Positions 17,508 to 26,249 of a stretch of 64,000 bases of DNA are shown here, in pieces. The DNA comes from Solirubrobacter sp963837485. GTDB lineage: Bacteria; Actinomycetota; Thermoleophilia; Solirubrobacterales; Solirubrobacteraceae. Made by a program: the position numbers and the translations under genes. Every line of letters starts with the position of its first letter. The stretch's first letter is position 1. Under the pieces are notes generated by a model. The model did not search any database and was not told where the DNA came from. It worked only from the letters and a program-made list of their open reading frames with translations. The DNA lies in the NCBI GenBank assembly GCA_963837485.1, contig CAWINP010000013.1, forward strand, positions 62,001-126,000, written 5' to 3'.

Positions 17508-18724
17508 CGGCGACGACGTTCGAATCGCGCTGGCTGGAGATGCCGGCGCACGTCAGCGAGCGACCGGGCGACCTTCCCGCCGGCTTTCGCGCGGCCGGCG
17601 TCGCGGCGGGGCTCAAGCCCTCCGGCGCGCGCGACGTCGCGCTGTTGGTCTCCGACTCGCCCGACACGGTCAGCGCCGCCCGCTTCACGCGCTCCGGCGT
17701 GCTGGCCGCGCCGGTGATCCTGTGCCAGAGGCGCGTCCGGCTCGGCGCGATCCGCGCCGTGGTCGTCAACTCCGGCAACGCCAACGCCTCGACCGGCAAC
17801 CGCGGGCTCGAGGACGCCGCGCGCATGCAGGGCGCCGCCGCGATGGCCGCCGGGATCCGCGAGGATCAGGTCGCGGTCGCCTCGACCGGCGTGATCGGCG
17901 TGCCGCTCGACACACGCGAGGTGATCAAGGGGATCGCGGCCGCGCGGCCGCAGCTCCGGGGCGAGGGGGCGGACGACTTCAGCGAGGCGATCCGCACGAC
18001 CGACAAGTTCGCGAAGGACATCGCCGTCGACGTCGAGCTGCCGTCCGGCACCGTCCGCCTGACCGCGCAGGCCAAAGGCGCGGGCATGATCTCGCCGGCG
18101 TTCGCGACGATGCTCTGCTTCGTCGAGACCGACGCCGCGCTGGCGCCGGAGACCGCGGACCTGCTGCTCGGCGTCTGCGTGAAGCGCTCGTTCGACCGCG
18201 TCAGCGTGGACGGCCAGCTCTCCACCAACGACACCGCGATCCTGATGTGCTCCGGCGCGTCCGGCGTGACCGTCGAGCCGGAGTCCGATGACGAGCTGCG
18301 CTTCGGCGAGGCGCTCGACTGGGCGCTGCGCCGGCTCGCGCTGGCGATCATCAGGGACGGCGAGGGCTCCAGGCGCATCGGCCGCGTGCTCGTGCGCGCA
18401 CGCGACGAGGAGACCGCCGCGCATGTCGGGCGCGCGATCGCGAACTCGCCGCTCGTGAAGGCGGCGCTGCACGGCGGCGACCCGAACTGGGGCCGGATCG
18501 CGCAGGCGGTCGGCGGCGCCGTGACCGATCAGCAGGTCGCGCCGGACATCTGGATCGAGGACACGCAGGTGTGTGCGGGTGGCGTCGGCGTCCCGTTCGA
18601 CGGGATCGAGCTCGGCGACGAGGTCGAGTACACCGTCGCGCTCGGCGGCGACGCCGAGGCCGAGGTCTTCTTCTCGGACCTCTCGCACGAGTACGTGACG
18701 ATCAACGCGGACTACACGACATGA
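17504..18724 (+). CDS. argJ: bifunctional ornithine acetyltransferase / N-acetylglutamate synthase
   Basis: A 406-residue Ntn-type enzyme that transfers acetyl from N-acetylornithine to glutamate (cyclic arginine pathway). The self-cleavage site is KGAGMISPAFATML; the nucleophile Thr202 follows Ala201. Other family motifs are VVVNSGNANASTGNRG, QLSTNDTAIL and HGGDPNWGRI. The segment before the Thr reads ISPAFA rather than the more usual IAPNMA/IAPNLA, a modest change beside the cleavage site. ATG 17504 overlaps the argC stop (ATGA). A longer upstream open frame exists but is shadow sequence. Confidence 0.95.
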   Translation: MTATTFESRWLEMPAHVSERPGDLPAGFRAAGVAAGLKPSGARDVALLVSDSPDTVSAARFTRSGVLAAPVILCQRRVRLGAIRAVVVNSGNANASTGNRGLEDAARMQGAAAMAAGIREDQVAVASTGVIGVPLDTREVIKGIAAARPQLRGEGADDFSEAIRTTDKFAKDIAVDVELPSGTVRLTAQAKGAGMISPAFATMLCFVETDAALAPETADLLLGVCVKRSFDRVSVDGQLSTNDTAILMCSGASGVTVEPESDDELRFGEALDWALRRLALAIIRDGEGSRRIGRVLVRARDEETAAHVGRAIANSPLVKAALHGGDPNWGRIAQAVGGAVTDQQVAPDIWIEDTQVCAGGVGVPFDGIELGDEVEYTVALGGDAEAEVFFSDLSHEYVTINADYTT

Positions 18725-19569
18725 GAGATGTGGGCACGCTGCTGGAGGCGCTCCCGTACATCCGGGAGTTCCACGGCAAGACGGTGGTGATCAAGTACGG
18801 CGGGGCGGCGATGAACGACCCGTCGCTGCGCGAGGACTTCGCGCGCGACGTCGTGCTGCTCAAATACGTCGGCCTGAGCCCGATCGTCGTCCACGGCGGC
18901 GGACCGGAGATCACCGCCTACATGAAGCGGCTCGACATGCCCGTCGAGTTCGTCGGCGGGCTGCGGGTGAGCGACGCCGACACCGTCGAGATCGCGAAGA
19001 TGGTCCTGGTCGGCAAGGTCAACAAGGACATCGTCGGCCGCATCAACCGCCACGGGCAGCCGGCGGTCGGGCTCTCGGGCGACGACGGGCAGCTGTTCCG
19101 GGTCTCGACCATGGCCGGGCCGCAGGGCGAGGACATCGGCTTCGTGGGCAAGATCGAGCGCGTCGACATCGGGGTGATCCGGCATATCGCGGCCGATTAC
19201 ATCCCGGTGGTGGCGTCGGTCGGCAACGACCGCGCGGGCCTCTCGCACAACGTCAACGCCGACGAGGCGGCGGGCGCGATCGCCCGCGCGCTCGGGGCCT
19301 ACAAGGTGGTGTTCCTGACCGACGTGCCGGGCTGGCTGCGCGACCCGTCCGACCCCGACTCGGTCATCTCCGAGTGCGGGGCCGACGAGGTGGAGGCCGC
19401 GCTGGGGGACATGCAGGGCGGCATGCGGCCGAAGCTGCAGGCGTGCGTGGAGGCGATCCACGGCGGCGTCACCTACGCGCACATCATCGACGGGCGGCGG
19501 CCGCACTCGCTGCTGCTGGAGCTGTTCACGGACGCCGGCATCGGCACGAAGGTGAGGCCTGCGACATGA
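18721..19569 (+). CDS. argB: acetylglutamate kinase
   Basis: A 282-residue amino-acid kinase that phosphorylates N-acetylglutamate, the usual feedback-controlled step. Visible motifs are VVIKYGGAAM (phosphate binding), PIVVHGGGPEI (substrate loop), NVNADEAAGAIARALGAYKVVFLTDVPG (nucleotide binding) and GGMRPKLQAC. The N-terminal helix before KTVVIKYGG (LLEALPYIREFHG) is of the kind used for hexamer formation in arginine-inhibited ArgB. ATG 18721 overlaps argJ by 4 bases, and its own stop overlaps argD by 4. Confidence 0.96.
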   Translation: MRDVGTLLEALPYIREFHGKTVVIKYGGAAMNDPSLREDFARDVVLLKYVGLSPIVVHGGGPEITAYMKRLDMPVEFVGGLRVSDADTVEIAKMVLVGKVNKDIVGRINRHGQPAVGLSGDDGQLFRVSTMAGPQGEDIGFVGKIERVDIGVIRHIAADYIPVVASVGNDRAGLSHNVNADEAAGAIARALGAYKVVFLTDVPGWLRDPSDPDSVISECGADEVEAALGDMQGGMRPKLQACVEAIHGGVTYAHIIDGRRPHSLLLELFTDAGIGTKVRPAT

Positions 19570-20714
19570 GCCTGGCGCCGACCTACGCGCGCTACCCGAT
19601 CGAGTTCGCCTCCGGCTCGGGCTGCGTGCTGCGCGACTCCGAGGGCCACGACTACCTCGACTTCCTCGCCGGCATCGCGGTCAACAACGTCGGCCACTGC
19701 CACCCGCGGGTGGTCGAGGCCATCCGCGCGCAGGCCGGGCGGCTGATCCACGTCTCGAACCTGTTCACGACCGCCGAGAACGTGTCGCTGGCCGCGCGGC
19801 TGGTCGAGCGCTCGTTCGGGGTCAACGTGTTCTTCTGCAACTCGGGCGCGGAGGCCAACGAAGCCGCCTTGAAGCTCGTGCGCAAGTTCCGCCCGCGCGG
19901 CGAGATCGTCGTGGTGCACGGTGCATTCCATGGCCGGACGTACGGTGCACTGAGCGCCACGCCCCAGGAATCTAAGCAAGCGCCGTTCGCGCCGCTGGTG
20001 CCGGGCTTCCGCGTCGTCCCGCCGCTCGCCGAGGCGGTCGCCGGTGCGGTGGGGGAGTCCACCGCCGCGGTGCTGCTGGAGCCGATCCAGGGCGAGACCG
20101 GGGTCAACATCGTGCCCGACGAGGTCCTGCTCGCCGCGCGCGAGGCGTGCGACGCGGCCGGCGCCGCGCTCGTGTTCGACGAGGTCCAGACCGGCATGGG
20201 GCGGACGGGGTCGCTGTGGGCCTACGAGCAGACGCCCGTCGTCCCGGACGCGATGACGCTGGCCAAGGGGATCGCCGGCGGGCTGCCGATGGGCGCGCTG
20301 GTGATGGGTCCGCGCGTCGCCGACGTGTTCGCGCCCGGCGACCACGGCTCCACCTTCGCCGGCGGCCCGCTGATCTCTGTGGCCGCGCATGCGACGCTCG
20401 ACGTGATCGACGACGACGCGCTGCTCGCGTCGGTGCGCTCGCTCGGCTCGCGCTTGCAGGACGGCTTGGCCCGGCTGCCCGGGGTCGCGTCGGTGCGCGG
20501 GCGCGGGCTGATGGTCGCCGCCGAGCTCGCACGCGACGACGCGCCGGAGCTCGCCCGCCGCGCCCTGCTGGAGCAGCGGCTGATCGTCAACGCGACCGGC
20601 CCGTCGACGCTGCGCTTCCTGCCGCCGCTGGTCGTCTCACCGCCCGAGATCGACGACGCGCTGGCCCGGCTGGGCGCGGTGCTCGCCGAAGCTAAGGCTT
20701 CGCGGTCCAGTTGA
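19566..20714 (+). CDS. argD: acetylornithine aminotransferase
   Basis: A 382-residue class III PLP aminotransferase making N-acetylornithine. Lys234 in TLAKGIAGGLP should carry PLP. CNSGAEANEAALKLVRK and ALVFDEVQTGMGRTG are signature segments, and STFAGGPLISVAAH closes the site. It is the last gene of the overlapping run. In many actinobacteria argF, argR, argG and argH follow here. In this genome the strand reverses instead, with a 23-base tail-to-tail overlap with the next gene. Confidence 0.95.
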   Translation: MSLAPTYARYPIEFASGSGCVLRDSEGHDYLDFLAGIAVNNVGHCHPRVVEAIRAQAGRLIHVSNLFTTAENVSLAARLVERSFGVNVFFCNSGAEANEAALKLVRKFRPRGEIVVVHGAFHGRTYGALSATPQESKQAPFAPLVPGFRVVPPLAEAVAGAVGESTAAVLLEPIQGETGVNIVPDEVLLAAREACDAAGAALVFDEVQTGMGRTGSLWAYEQTPVVPDAMTLAKGIAGGLPMGALVMGPRVADVFAPGDHGSTFAGGPLISVAAHATLDVIDDDALLASVRSLGSRLQDGLARLPGVASVRGRGLMVAAELARDDAPELARRALLEQRLIVNATGPSTLRFLPPLVVSPPEIDDALARLGAVLAEAKASRSS

Positions 20715-21144
20715 CCTTGCCGCTGTCGCAGGCGTACAGCAGCTTGCCGCTCGCGTCATAGAAGTCGCCGCTCAGTCGCGAGGTCGCACTGATCTTGCCC
20801 TTGGTGACCTTGCCGGCGACCGAGCCGCGATAGTCGGTCGTGGTGCCGTCGCCGTTGTCGATCGTGACCGGGCCGTAGCTGTTGTCGAACCGCCCGGAGA
20901 CCGAGAGCTTGAGCTTGTCGAAGCGATCGCGGTTGACGACGGGGTCTCCGCTTGAGCACTTGAGCGTGAGCGCGAGCACGAGCTTGGTGATCGACTTGCC
21001 GTTCTTGGCGACTTGGACGACGACCGGCCATTCCTGCGGCGTCTCGCCGCCGTAGACCACGCCTGACGGAGCCGCCGCCTGCGTCGGCGCGGCCATGAGG
21101 AGGATCGCCGCGACCGCGGCGCCGAGCGGGATACCCCTGCGCAT
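20692..21144 (-). CDS. secreted protein, unknown function
   Basis: A 150-residue protein with an N-terminal signal peptide (MRRGIPLGAAVAAILLMAAPTQAAA, cleavage near residue 24). The mature domain is beta-rich and starts SGVVYGGETPQEWPVVVQV. It has two cysteines (LTLKCSSGDP and LYACDSGK), probably one disulfide, and Gly/Asp-rich turns. I do not recognise an enzyme. The 'YGG.T.Q.WPVV....GK.I' pattern is one I associate with secreted families of this bacterial group, but that is recollection. Its 3' end overlaps argD on the other strand by 23 bases. Confidence 0.75.
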   Translation of the reverse strand: MRRGIPLGAAVAAILLMAAPTQAAAPSGVVYGGETPQEWPVVVQVAKNGKSITKLVLALTLKCSSGDPVVNRDRFDKLKLSVSGRFDNSYGPVTIDNGDGTTTDYRGSVAGKVTKGKISATSRLSGDFYDASGKLLYACDSGKVNWTAKP

Positions 21145-21222
21145 GCGCCCAGTGTGGCAGCGGCCACCCGCACTGGTTTGAAGAGCATCGCCGATTGGGC
21201 ATCAACATCGCAGGAGAACGGA

Positions 21223-22401
21223 GTGCGAGTTCGGGCCCTGGTGTTGTGCGGATTGGCGGCTACAGCGGTCGCCGCTCCGGCGTGGGCACAGCTCCCGGCG
21301 GTCCCGACCGTGCCGCCGATCCCGACCGTGCCACCGATCCCGACCCCTCGTCTCCCGGTGCCGAGCGCCGTCCCAACCTCGGTGCCGACGGTGACGCCGC
21401 CGCCGCTGCCATCCCTACCCAGCGTCGGCGGAGCCGGGGGAGGTGAGTCGCCCGGAGGGTCGCCAGGAGGCGGTGGCTCTACGGGCGGCTCCGGAAGCGG
21501 CTCGGGCGCCGCGCCGTCGGGCGGCGGCAGCGGCACCTCGGGCGGCGGCAGCAGCGCTTCGGGCGGCGGCTCCACGGCGTCGCGGGCCGGCGGCGACGCG
21601 GCCACGCGACCGGCTTCGTCCCGCCGCCGCTCATCGGGCACGGCGGCGCACGCGGGCGGCGGCGGCGCGTGCGGCGCCGGCAGTGCCTGCCGCATCGCGC
21701 TACGTCGCGACCGGCGGCTGCGCGCGGCCGTGCTGGCGCGACGCTCGTGCCTCGGCCACCTCGCCCGTCCACAGCGGCTCGTGCTCAGGCTCCGGGCCGG
21801 CATCGGCGCGGGCGCGCCGCGGTCTCGCGGCGCGGTTGCCCGGCGGCTCCGGATCACCGTGCGGCGCGTGACGCGGCTCGAGCACGCCGGCCTGAAGCGG
21901 CTCCGCGCCGTCTGCGCAGCGGCGGCGCCGGCGACCACGACCGACGCGGCCGCGCCGCCGCCGCCCGGAGCCACGCTCGCGCAGGCGCCCGCGGCGCCGA
22001 CGCCACAGCCGCGCACGCCGTCCCGGGCCGCCACCCCGGGGCCGAGCCCCGAGTCCGAGGGCCCGCCGGAGGGCGGCGTCGCCGGGCGCTCGGCGACCAA
22101 CGTGCCCTCCCCGGCGGACGGCGGCGGCCTCCAGCTCTGGATCCCGCTGTTCCTGCTCGCCTGCGGGATCGCCGGCTTCTTCGCCGCCCGCCTGCTCCCG
22201 GGCCGAGCGGCGGCGGCGGCGCCCGCGCGCGAAGCCGCGCCGACGGCAAACTGGTCCACGCCGCCGGCGGGAGGCACCACCGTCGCACCCGCGGAGCCGG
22301 CGGCGACACCCCCGCCCGCAACCGATCCCGCTTCGCCGTCGCCGGAGGCCGATCCGCCACCCGTGCTCCCGCACCACCGCGCGCCATCGCGTCGCCGCTG
22401 A
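21223..22401 (+). CDS. Pro/Gly/Ser-rich exported protein with C-terminal membrane anchor
   Basis: A 392-residue low-complexity protein. GTG 21223 follows AGGAG by six bases and opens a clear signal peptide (VRALVLCGLAATAVAAPAWA). Next come a Pro-rich repeat (VPTVPPIPTVPPIPTP), a long Gly/Ser-rich linker, and an Arg-rich central section with several cysteines (GGACGAGSACRIALRRDRRL, RSCLGHLARPQRL, AVCAAAAP). A second Pro/Ala/Thr-rich stretch follows, and one transmembrane helix near residue 305 (LWIPLFLLACGIAGFFAARLL) leaves a short cytoplasmic tail. It looks like a cell-envelope stalk or scaffold. No catalytic motif is seen. Its stop touches the operator-like palindrome of the next gene. Confidence 0.7.
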   Translation: MRVRALVLCGLAATAVAAPAWAQLPAVPTVPPIPTVPPIPTPRLPVPSAVPTSVPTVTPPPLPSLPSVGGAGGGESPGGSPGGGGSTGGSGSGSGAAPSGGGSGTSGGGSSASGGGSTASRAGGDAATRPASSRRRSSGTAAHAGGGGACGAGSACRIALRRDRRLRAAVLARRSCLGHLARPQRLVLRLRAGIGAGAPRSRGAVARRLRITVRRVTRLEHAGLKRLRAVCAAAAPATTTDAAAPPPPGATLAQAPAAPTPQPRTPSRAATPGPSPESEGPPEGGVAGRSATNVPSPADGGGLQLWIPLFLLACGIAGFFAARLLPGRAAAAAPAREAAPTANWSTPPAGGTTVAPAEPAATPPPATDPASPSPEADPPPVLPHHRAPSRRR

Positions 22402-22412
22402 TTGCATGCAAT
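22401..22412. promoter_or_regulatory. operator-like perfect palindrome upstream of GntR gene
   Basis: ATTGCATGCAAT is a perfect 12-base palindrome 52 bases before the ATG of a GntR/FCD regulator. FCD-type GntR operators are typically short A/T-edged palindromes of this kind. A related site (TCGTATGCAA, 22454-22463, 8 of 10 matches to TTGCATGCAA) ends one base before that ATG. The two site centres are 52 bp apart, close to five helical turns. Confidence 0.5.
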
Positions 22413-22453
22413 CTCATGCGTTCGAGCCTTGTGCGCGCTCGTCCGGCGTGATT

Positions 22454-22463
22454 TCGTATGCAA
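22454..22463. promoter_or_regulatory. second operator-like half-conserved site
   Basis: TCGTATGCAA abuts the GntR ATG (22465) and matches 8 of 10 bases of the core of the palindrome 52 bp upstream. Occupation here would block translation initiation or early elongation of the regulator's own gene. The site is inferred by similarity only. Confidence 0.35.
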
Positions 22464-22464
22464 G

Positions 22465-23082
22465 ATGACGAGCACCGTCCGGGTCAGGGACGAGCTCCAG
22501 CACGCGATCCTCGAGGGCGTGCTGCGGCCCGGCGAGCGCCTGCGGGCCGAGGCCCTCGCACAGCGCTTCGGCACCAGCCGCACGCCCGTCCGCGAGGCGC
22601 TGCTGCAGCTCGAGGCCCAGGGGCTCGTCGACGTCGAGCCCAACCGCGGCGCCGTCGTGCGCGCGTTCGACGCCGCCGACCTGCTCGATCTCTACGCGCT
22701 GCGCGCGCTACTCGAGCCCGCGGCCGCCGCCCGCGCGGCCACACGCATGGACCGGCAGGACGTCGAGCAGCTGCAACAGCTCGTAGATGACGACGCGCCG
22801 CCAGAGCGGCAGATGGCGTCAAACGAGCAGTTTCACCGCATCATCGTCGAGGCCGCGCGCTCGCCGCGCCTCACCGCCGCCATGCGCGCGGCGTCCGGCA
22901 TCCCGCGCAGCTTTCGCAGCTCCTTCTGGCACGACCCCGAGCAACGCGCCGAGTCGCTCATGTGCCATCGCCGCCTGATCGACGCGTTCACCGCACGCGA
23001 CGCGCAACTCGCCGAGGCGGTGATGCGCATGCACATCCTCGGTGCCGTCGCGTTCCTGGAGAAGACGTGGCCGAACCGCTAG
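22465..23082 (+). CDS. GntR-family regulator (FCD type)
   Basis: A 205-residue transcription factor. The N-terminal winged helix is typical GntR (VRDELQHAILEGVLRPGERL ... FGTSRTPVREALLQLEAQGLV). The C-terminal all-helical FCD domain carries the usual ligand/metal pattern: Asp in LLDLYALRALLEP, His in NEQFHRIIVEA and His in CHRRLIDA. Such proteins repress catabolic operons and sense pathway acids. ATG 22465 is chosen because homologues start a few residues before VRDEL. The gene overlaps the CoA-transferase gene by 16 bases, so it likely controls that operon and itself through the palindromes upstream. Confidence 0.9.
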   Translation: MTSTVRVRDELQHAILEGVLRPGERLRAEALAQRFGTSRTPVREALLQLEAQGLVDVEPNRGAVVRAFDAADLLDLYALRALLEPAAAARAATRMDRQDVEQLQQLVDDDAPPERQMASNEQFHRIIVEAARSPRLTAAMRAASGIPRSFRSSFWHDPEQRAESLMCHRRLIDAFTARDAQLAEAVMRMHILGAVAFLEKTWPNR

Positions 23083-24260
23083 CCGGCATCCGCGCGATCG
23101 AGTTCGGCCAGCTCCTCGCCGGCCCGTACACCGGCACGCTGCTCGGCGACTTCGGCGCCGACGTGATCAAGGTCGAGGCGCCCGGGACCGGGGACGCGAT
23201 GCGCGACTGGGGCCGCCTGCGCCACAACGACCACAGCCTCTGGTGGTCGATCCTCGCCCGCAACAAGCGCAGCGTCACGCTCAACCTCAGAGATCCCGAA
23301 GGCCAGCGAATCGCGCAGACGCTGGCGAGCACGGCGGACGTGATCCTGGAGAACTTCCGCCCCGGCACGATGGAGAAGTGGGGCCTGGGGCCGCAACACG
23401 TCCACGAGACCAACCCGCGCGCGATCTACGCCCGCGTCTCCGGCTACGGCCAGACCGGCCGCTACGCCCACCGCCCGGGCTTCGCGTCGGCCGGCGAGGC
23501 GCTCTCCGGGCTGCGCTACATCAACGGCTACCCGGGCCAGGCGCCGCCGCGTGCCGGCATCAGCTTCGGCGACACGCTGGCGGCCCAGTCCGCGTTCCAG
23601 GGCATCCTGCTCGCGCTCTTCGCGCGTGAGCGCGGCGAGCTGGGCCAGGTCGTCGACGCGAGCATCGTCGACGCCTGCTTCGCGATGAGCGAGTCGAGCA
23701 CGATCGAGTACCAGAAGACGGGCTTCATCCGCGAGCCCACCGGCCCGCGGCTTCCGCGCATCGCGCCGTCCAACGTCTACCTGAGCAAGGACGGCAAGTG
23801 GGTCGTGATCGCCGCCAACCACGACACGCTGTGGAAGCGCCTGGCGAACCTGATGGGCAAGCCGGAGCTGGCCGACGACCCTCGCTTCGAAACCCACCAC
23901 GCGCGCGGCGAGCACGAGGATCTGCTCGACGAGATCATCGGCGACTTCGCCGCCGGGCACACCGCCGAGGAGCTCGACCGGATCGTCAACGAGGGCGGCG
24001 TCGTGTGCGCGCCGGTCTACAACGCGAAGGACGTCACGGAGGATCCCTACTTCTCCGAGCGGGGCCTGCTCGTGGACCACATCGACGAGGTCCACGGCGA
24101 GATGGCGGTGCCCGGGGTCGTGCCCAAGCTGAGCCGGACGCCGGGCTCGATCCGCCAGGCGGCCCGCTGGACGGTGGGCGCCGACACAGAGGCGGTGCTG
24201 GAGGAGATCGGGGTGGACGCGCAACTGCGCGCGCGCCTCGCAGAGCAAGGCGTGATCTGA
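23067..24260 (+). CDS. CoA-transferase family III (CaiB/BaiF)
   Basis: A 397-residue class III CoA transferase. These enzymes move CoA between carboxylic acids through an aspartyl-CoA intermediate. The N-terminus AGIRAIEFGQLLAGPYTGTLLGDFGADVIKVE is diagnostic. The probable catalytic Asp is in GQVVDASIVDACFA, and NKRSVTLNLRDPEGQ and SGYGQTGRYAHRPGF are standard. GTG 23067 with GGAGAAG just upstream is inside the end of the GntR gene. The neighbours (HyuA, HyuB, N-carbamoyl hydrolase-like) suggest activation of a carboxylic acid within a small catabolic route. The acid is unknown. Confidence 0.92.
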   Translation: MAEPLAGIRAIEFGQLLAGPYTGTLLGDFGADVIKVEAPGTGDAMRDWGRLRHNDHSLWWSILARNKRSVTLNLRDPEGQRIAQTLASTADVILENFRPGTMEKWGLGPQHVHETNPRAIYARVSGYGQTGRYAHRPGFASAGEALSGLRYINGYPGQAPPRAGISFGDTLAAQSAFQGILLALFARERGELGQVVDASIVDACFAMSESSTIEYQKTGFIREPTGPRLPRIAPSNVYLSKDGKWVVIAANHDTLWKRLANLMGKPELADDPRFETHHARGEHEDLLDEIIGDFAAGHTAEELDRIVNEGGVVCAPVYNAKDVTEDPYFSERGLLVDHIDEVHGEMAVPGVVPKLSRTPGSIRQAARWTVGADTEAVLEEIGVDAQLRARLAEQGVI

Positions 24261-24272
24261 GAAAGGAGCGGC

Positions 24273-26249
24273 ATGGCGTATCGGCTGGGGGTGGATGTGG
24301 GAGGGACGTTCACCGACCTGTTCCTCGTCGACGACGGCGACCACCGGCAGTGGCGGGTCAAGACCCCGTCCACCCCGTCGGATCCCTCGCAGGGCGTCCT
24401 CGCGGGGGTCGTTCGGATCTGCGAGCAGGCCGGGATCGCGCCCGGCGACCTCGGCAACGTCGTCCACGGCACGACCGTCGCCACCAACGCCGTGCTCGAG
24501 TCCAAGGGCGCCCGCGTAGGCCTGATCACGACCCAGGGCTTCGGCCAGATCCTGCATCTCGCGCGCAGCCAGACGCCGGGCCCGCTGGCCGGCTGGATCA
24601 TCATGATCAAGCCGGATCCGCCGGCGTCGCTGGCCGACACGCGCGAGGCGGTCGAGCGCATGGACGCGCGCGGGAACACGCTCGTCCCGGTCGACCGCGA
24701 CCACGCCGCCGCGACGATCGCCGACCTGGTTGACCGCGGCGTCGAGTCGCTCACGATCAGCCTCATCAACGCCTACGTCGACGGCCGCCATGAGCAGGAG
24801 CTCGCCGACCTCGTGGAGGAGCTCTATCCCGGCTTCCCGGTCACGATGTCCAGCGCGGTGCTGCCCGAGTTCCGCGAGTACGAGCGCACGCTCACCGCGT
24901 GCATGAACTCCTACGTGCGCCCGCAGGTCGCCCGCTACGTCGACCAGCTGCAGGCCGAGCTGCAGCGGCTCGGCGTCAAGACGGAGGTCGACATCCTGCG
25001 CTCGGACGCCGGAGTGATGACGCCGCGCGAGGCCTCGCGCAACCCGGTCTACGGGGTTCTGAGCGGCCCGTCCGGCGGCGTCGCCGGCGCGCTGTACGTG
25101 GCCACCCGGGCGGGCTATCCGAACGTGCTCACGTTCGACATGGGCGGGACGAGCACCGACGTGTCGCTGTGCCAGGCGGGCGAGCCGACGATCGGCCGCG
25201 AGACCACGATCGGCCAGTTCCGGATCAAGGTGCCGAGCGTCGACGTGCACACGGTCGGCGCGGGAGGCGGAAGCATCGCCCACGTGCCGGAGTTGACCGG
25301 CGCGCTGCGCGTGGGCCCCCAATCCGCCGGCGCAGTGCCTGGACCGGCAGCGTATGCCCAAGGCGGAGACCAACCGACGGTCACAGATGCCAACGTCGTG
25401 CTCGGGCGCCTGCCCGCGAACCTGATCGGCGGCGAGATGGCGCTCGACGTCGAGGCCGCGAAGGCGGCGGTGCAGAAGGTCGCGGACGCGATGGATCTGA
25501 GCCTCGAGCAGGCCGCCGACGGCATCCTGAAGATCGTCAACGAGAACATGGCGGGCGCGCTGCGCGTGATCAGCGTCCAGCGCGGTCACGATCCGCGCGA
25601 GTTCGCGCTCGTCGCGTTCGGCGGCGCCGGCCCGCTGCACGCCAACGCGGTCGCCGAGCTGATGGGCTCGTTCCCGGTCATCGTGCCGCCGAGCCCGGGC
25701 CTGCTGTGCGCGCTCGGCGACCTCGTCGCCGGCTTCCGCAACGAGTTCGCGCAGACGCTGATCCGCCTCACCGGCGAGGCGACCGACTCCGAGCTGCAGG
25801 CGATCGTCGCCGAGCTGGAATCCCGCGCCCGCGCGTGGATGGACGCCGAAGGCATCCCGAAGGAGTCCCAGCACGTCGAGTTCGTCGCCGACATGCGCTA
25901 CCGCGGCCAGGGCTACGAGATCCCGGTCCCGTGGGAGGCCGGGCTCGACGAGCGCTTCAACGCGCTGCACGAGCAGCTGTACGGCTTCCGCATGCCCAAC
26001 ACGGCGTCGGAGATCGTCAACCTGCGCGCCGTCGGCACCGGCGACCGCCCGCACCCCGAGCTGCCGGAGGAAGAACCGCGCGAGGCGGCGCTGCAGCCCG
26101 GCACGCACGACCGCGCGCAGCTGCACCCCGGATGCATCATCCCCGGCCCCTCGATCGTCACCGAGTTCGACTCGACGACGGTGATCCTCGACGGCTACGT
26201 CGCCGAGATCGACCGCTACTTCAACCTGCTGATCCGGAGAGCATCGTGA
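24273..26249 (+). CDS. hyuA: hydantoinase/oxoprolinase A subunit (ATP-dependent)
   Basis: A 658-residue HyuA/acetone-carboxylase-beta-like protein. The N-terminus YRLGVDVGGTFTDLFLVD is the phosphate-binding motif of the ASKHA-type ATPase fold. VVHGTTVATNAVLE, TFDMGGTSTDVSLC and VGAGGGSIAHV are further signatures. Together with HyuB such proteins hydrolyse cyclic amides (N-methylhydantoin, 5-oxoproline) with ATP, or carboxylate ketones. ATG 24273 follows AAAGGAG by five bases. The stop overlaps the hyuB GTG by four bases, consistent with a 1:1 complex. Confidence 0.92.
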   Translation: MAYRLGVDVGGTFTDLFLVDDGDHRQWRVKTPSTPSDPSQGVLAGVVRICEQAGIAPGDLGNVVHGTTVATNAVLESKGARVGLITTQGFGQILHLARSQTPGPLAGWIIMIKPDPPASLADTREAVERMDARGNTLVPVDRDHAAATIADLVDRGVESLTISLINAYVDGRHEQELADLVEELYPGFPVTMSSAVLPEFREYERTLTACMNSYVRPQVARYVDQLQAELQRLGVKTEVDILRSDAGVMTPREASRNPVYGVLSGPSGGVAGALYVATRAGYPNVLTFDMGGTSTDVSLCQAGEPTIGRETTIGQFRIKVPSVDVHTVGAGGGSIAHVPELTGALRVGPQSAGAVPGPAAYAQGGDQPTVTDANVVLGRLPANLIGGEMALDVEAAKAAVQKVADAMDLSLEQAADGILKIVNENMAGALRVISVQRGHDPREFALVAFGGAGPLHANAVAELMGSFPVIVPPSPGLLCALGDLVAGFRNEFAQTLIRLTGEATDSELQAIVAELESRARAWMDAEGIPKESQHVEFVADMRYRGQGYEIPVPWEAGLDERFNALHEQLYGFRMPNTASEIVNLRAVGTGDRPHPELPEEEPREAALQPGTHDRAQLHPGCIIPGPSIVTEFDSTTVILDGYVAEIDRYFNLLIRRAS

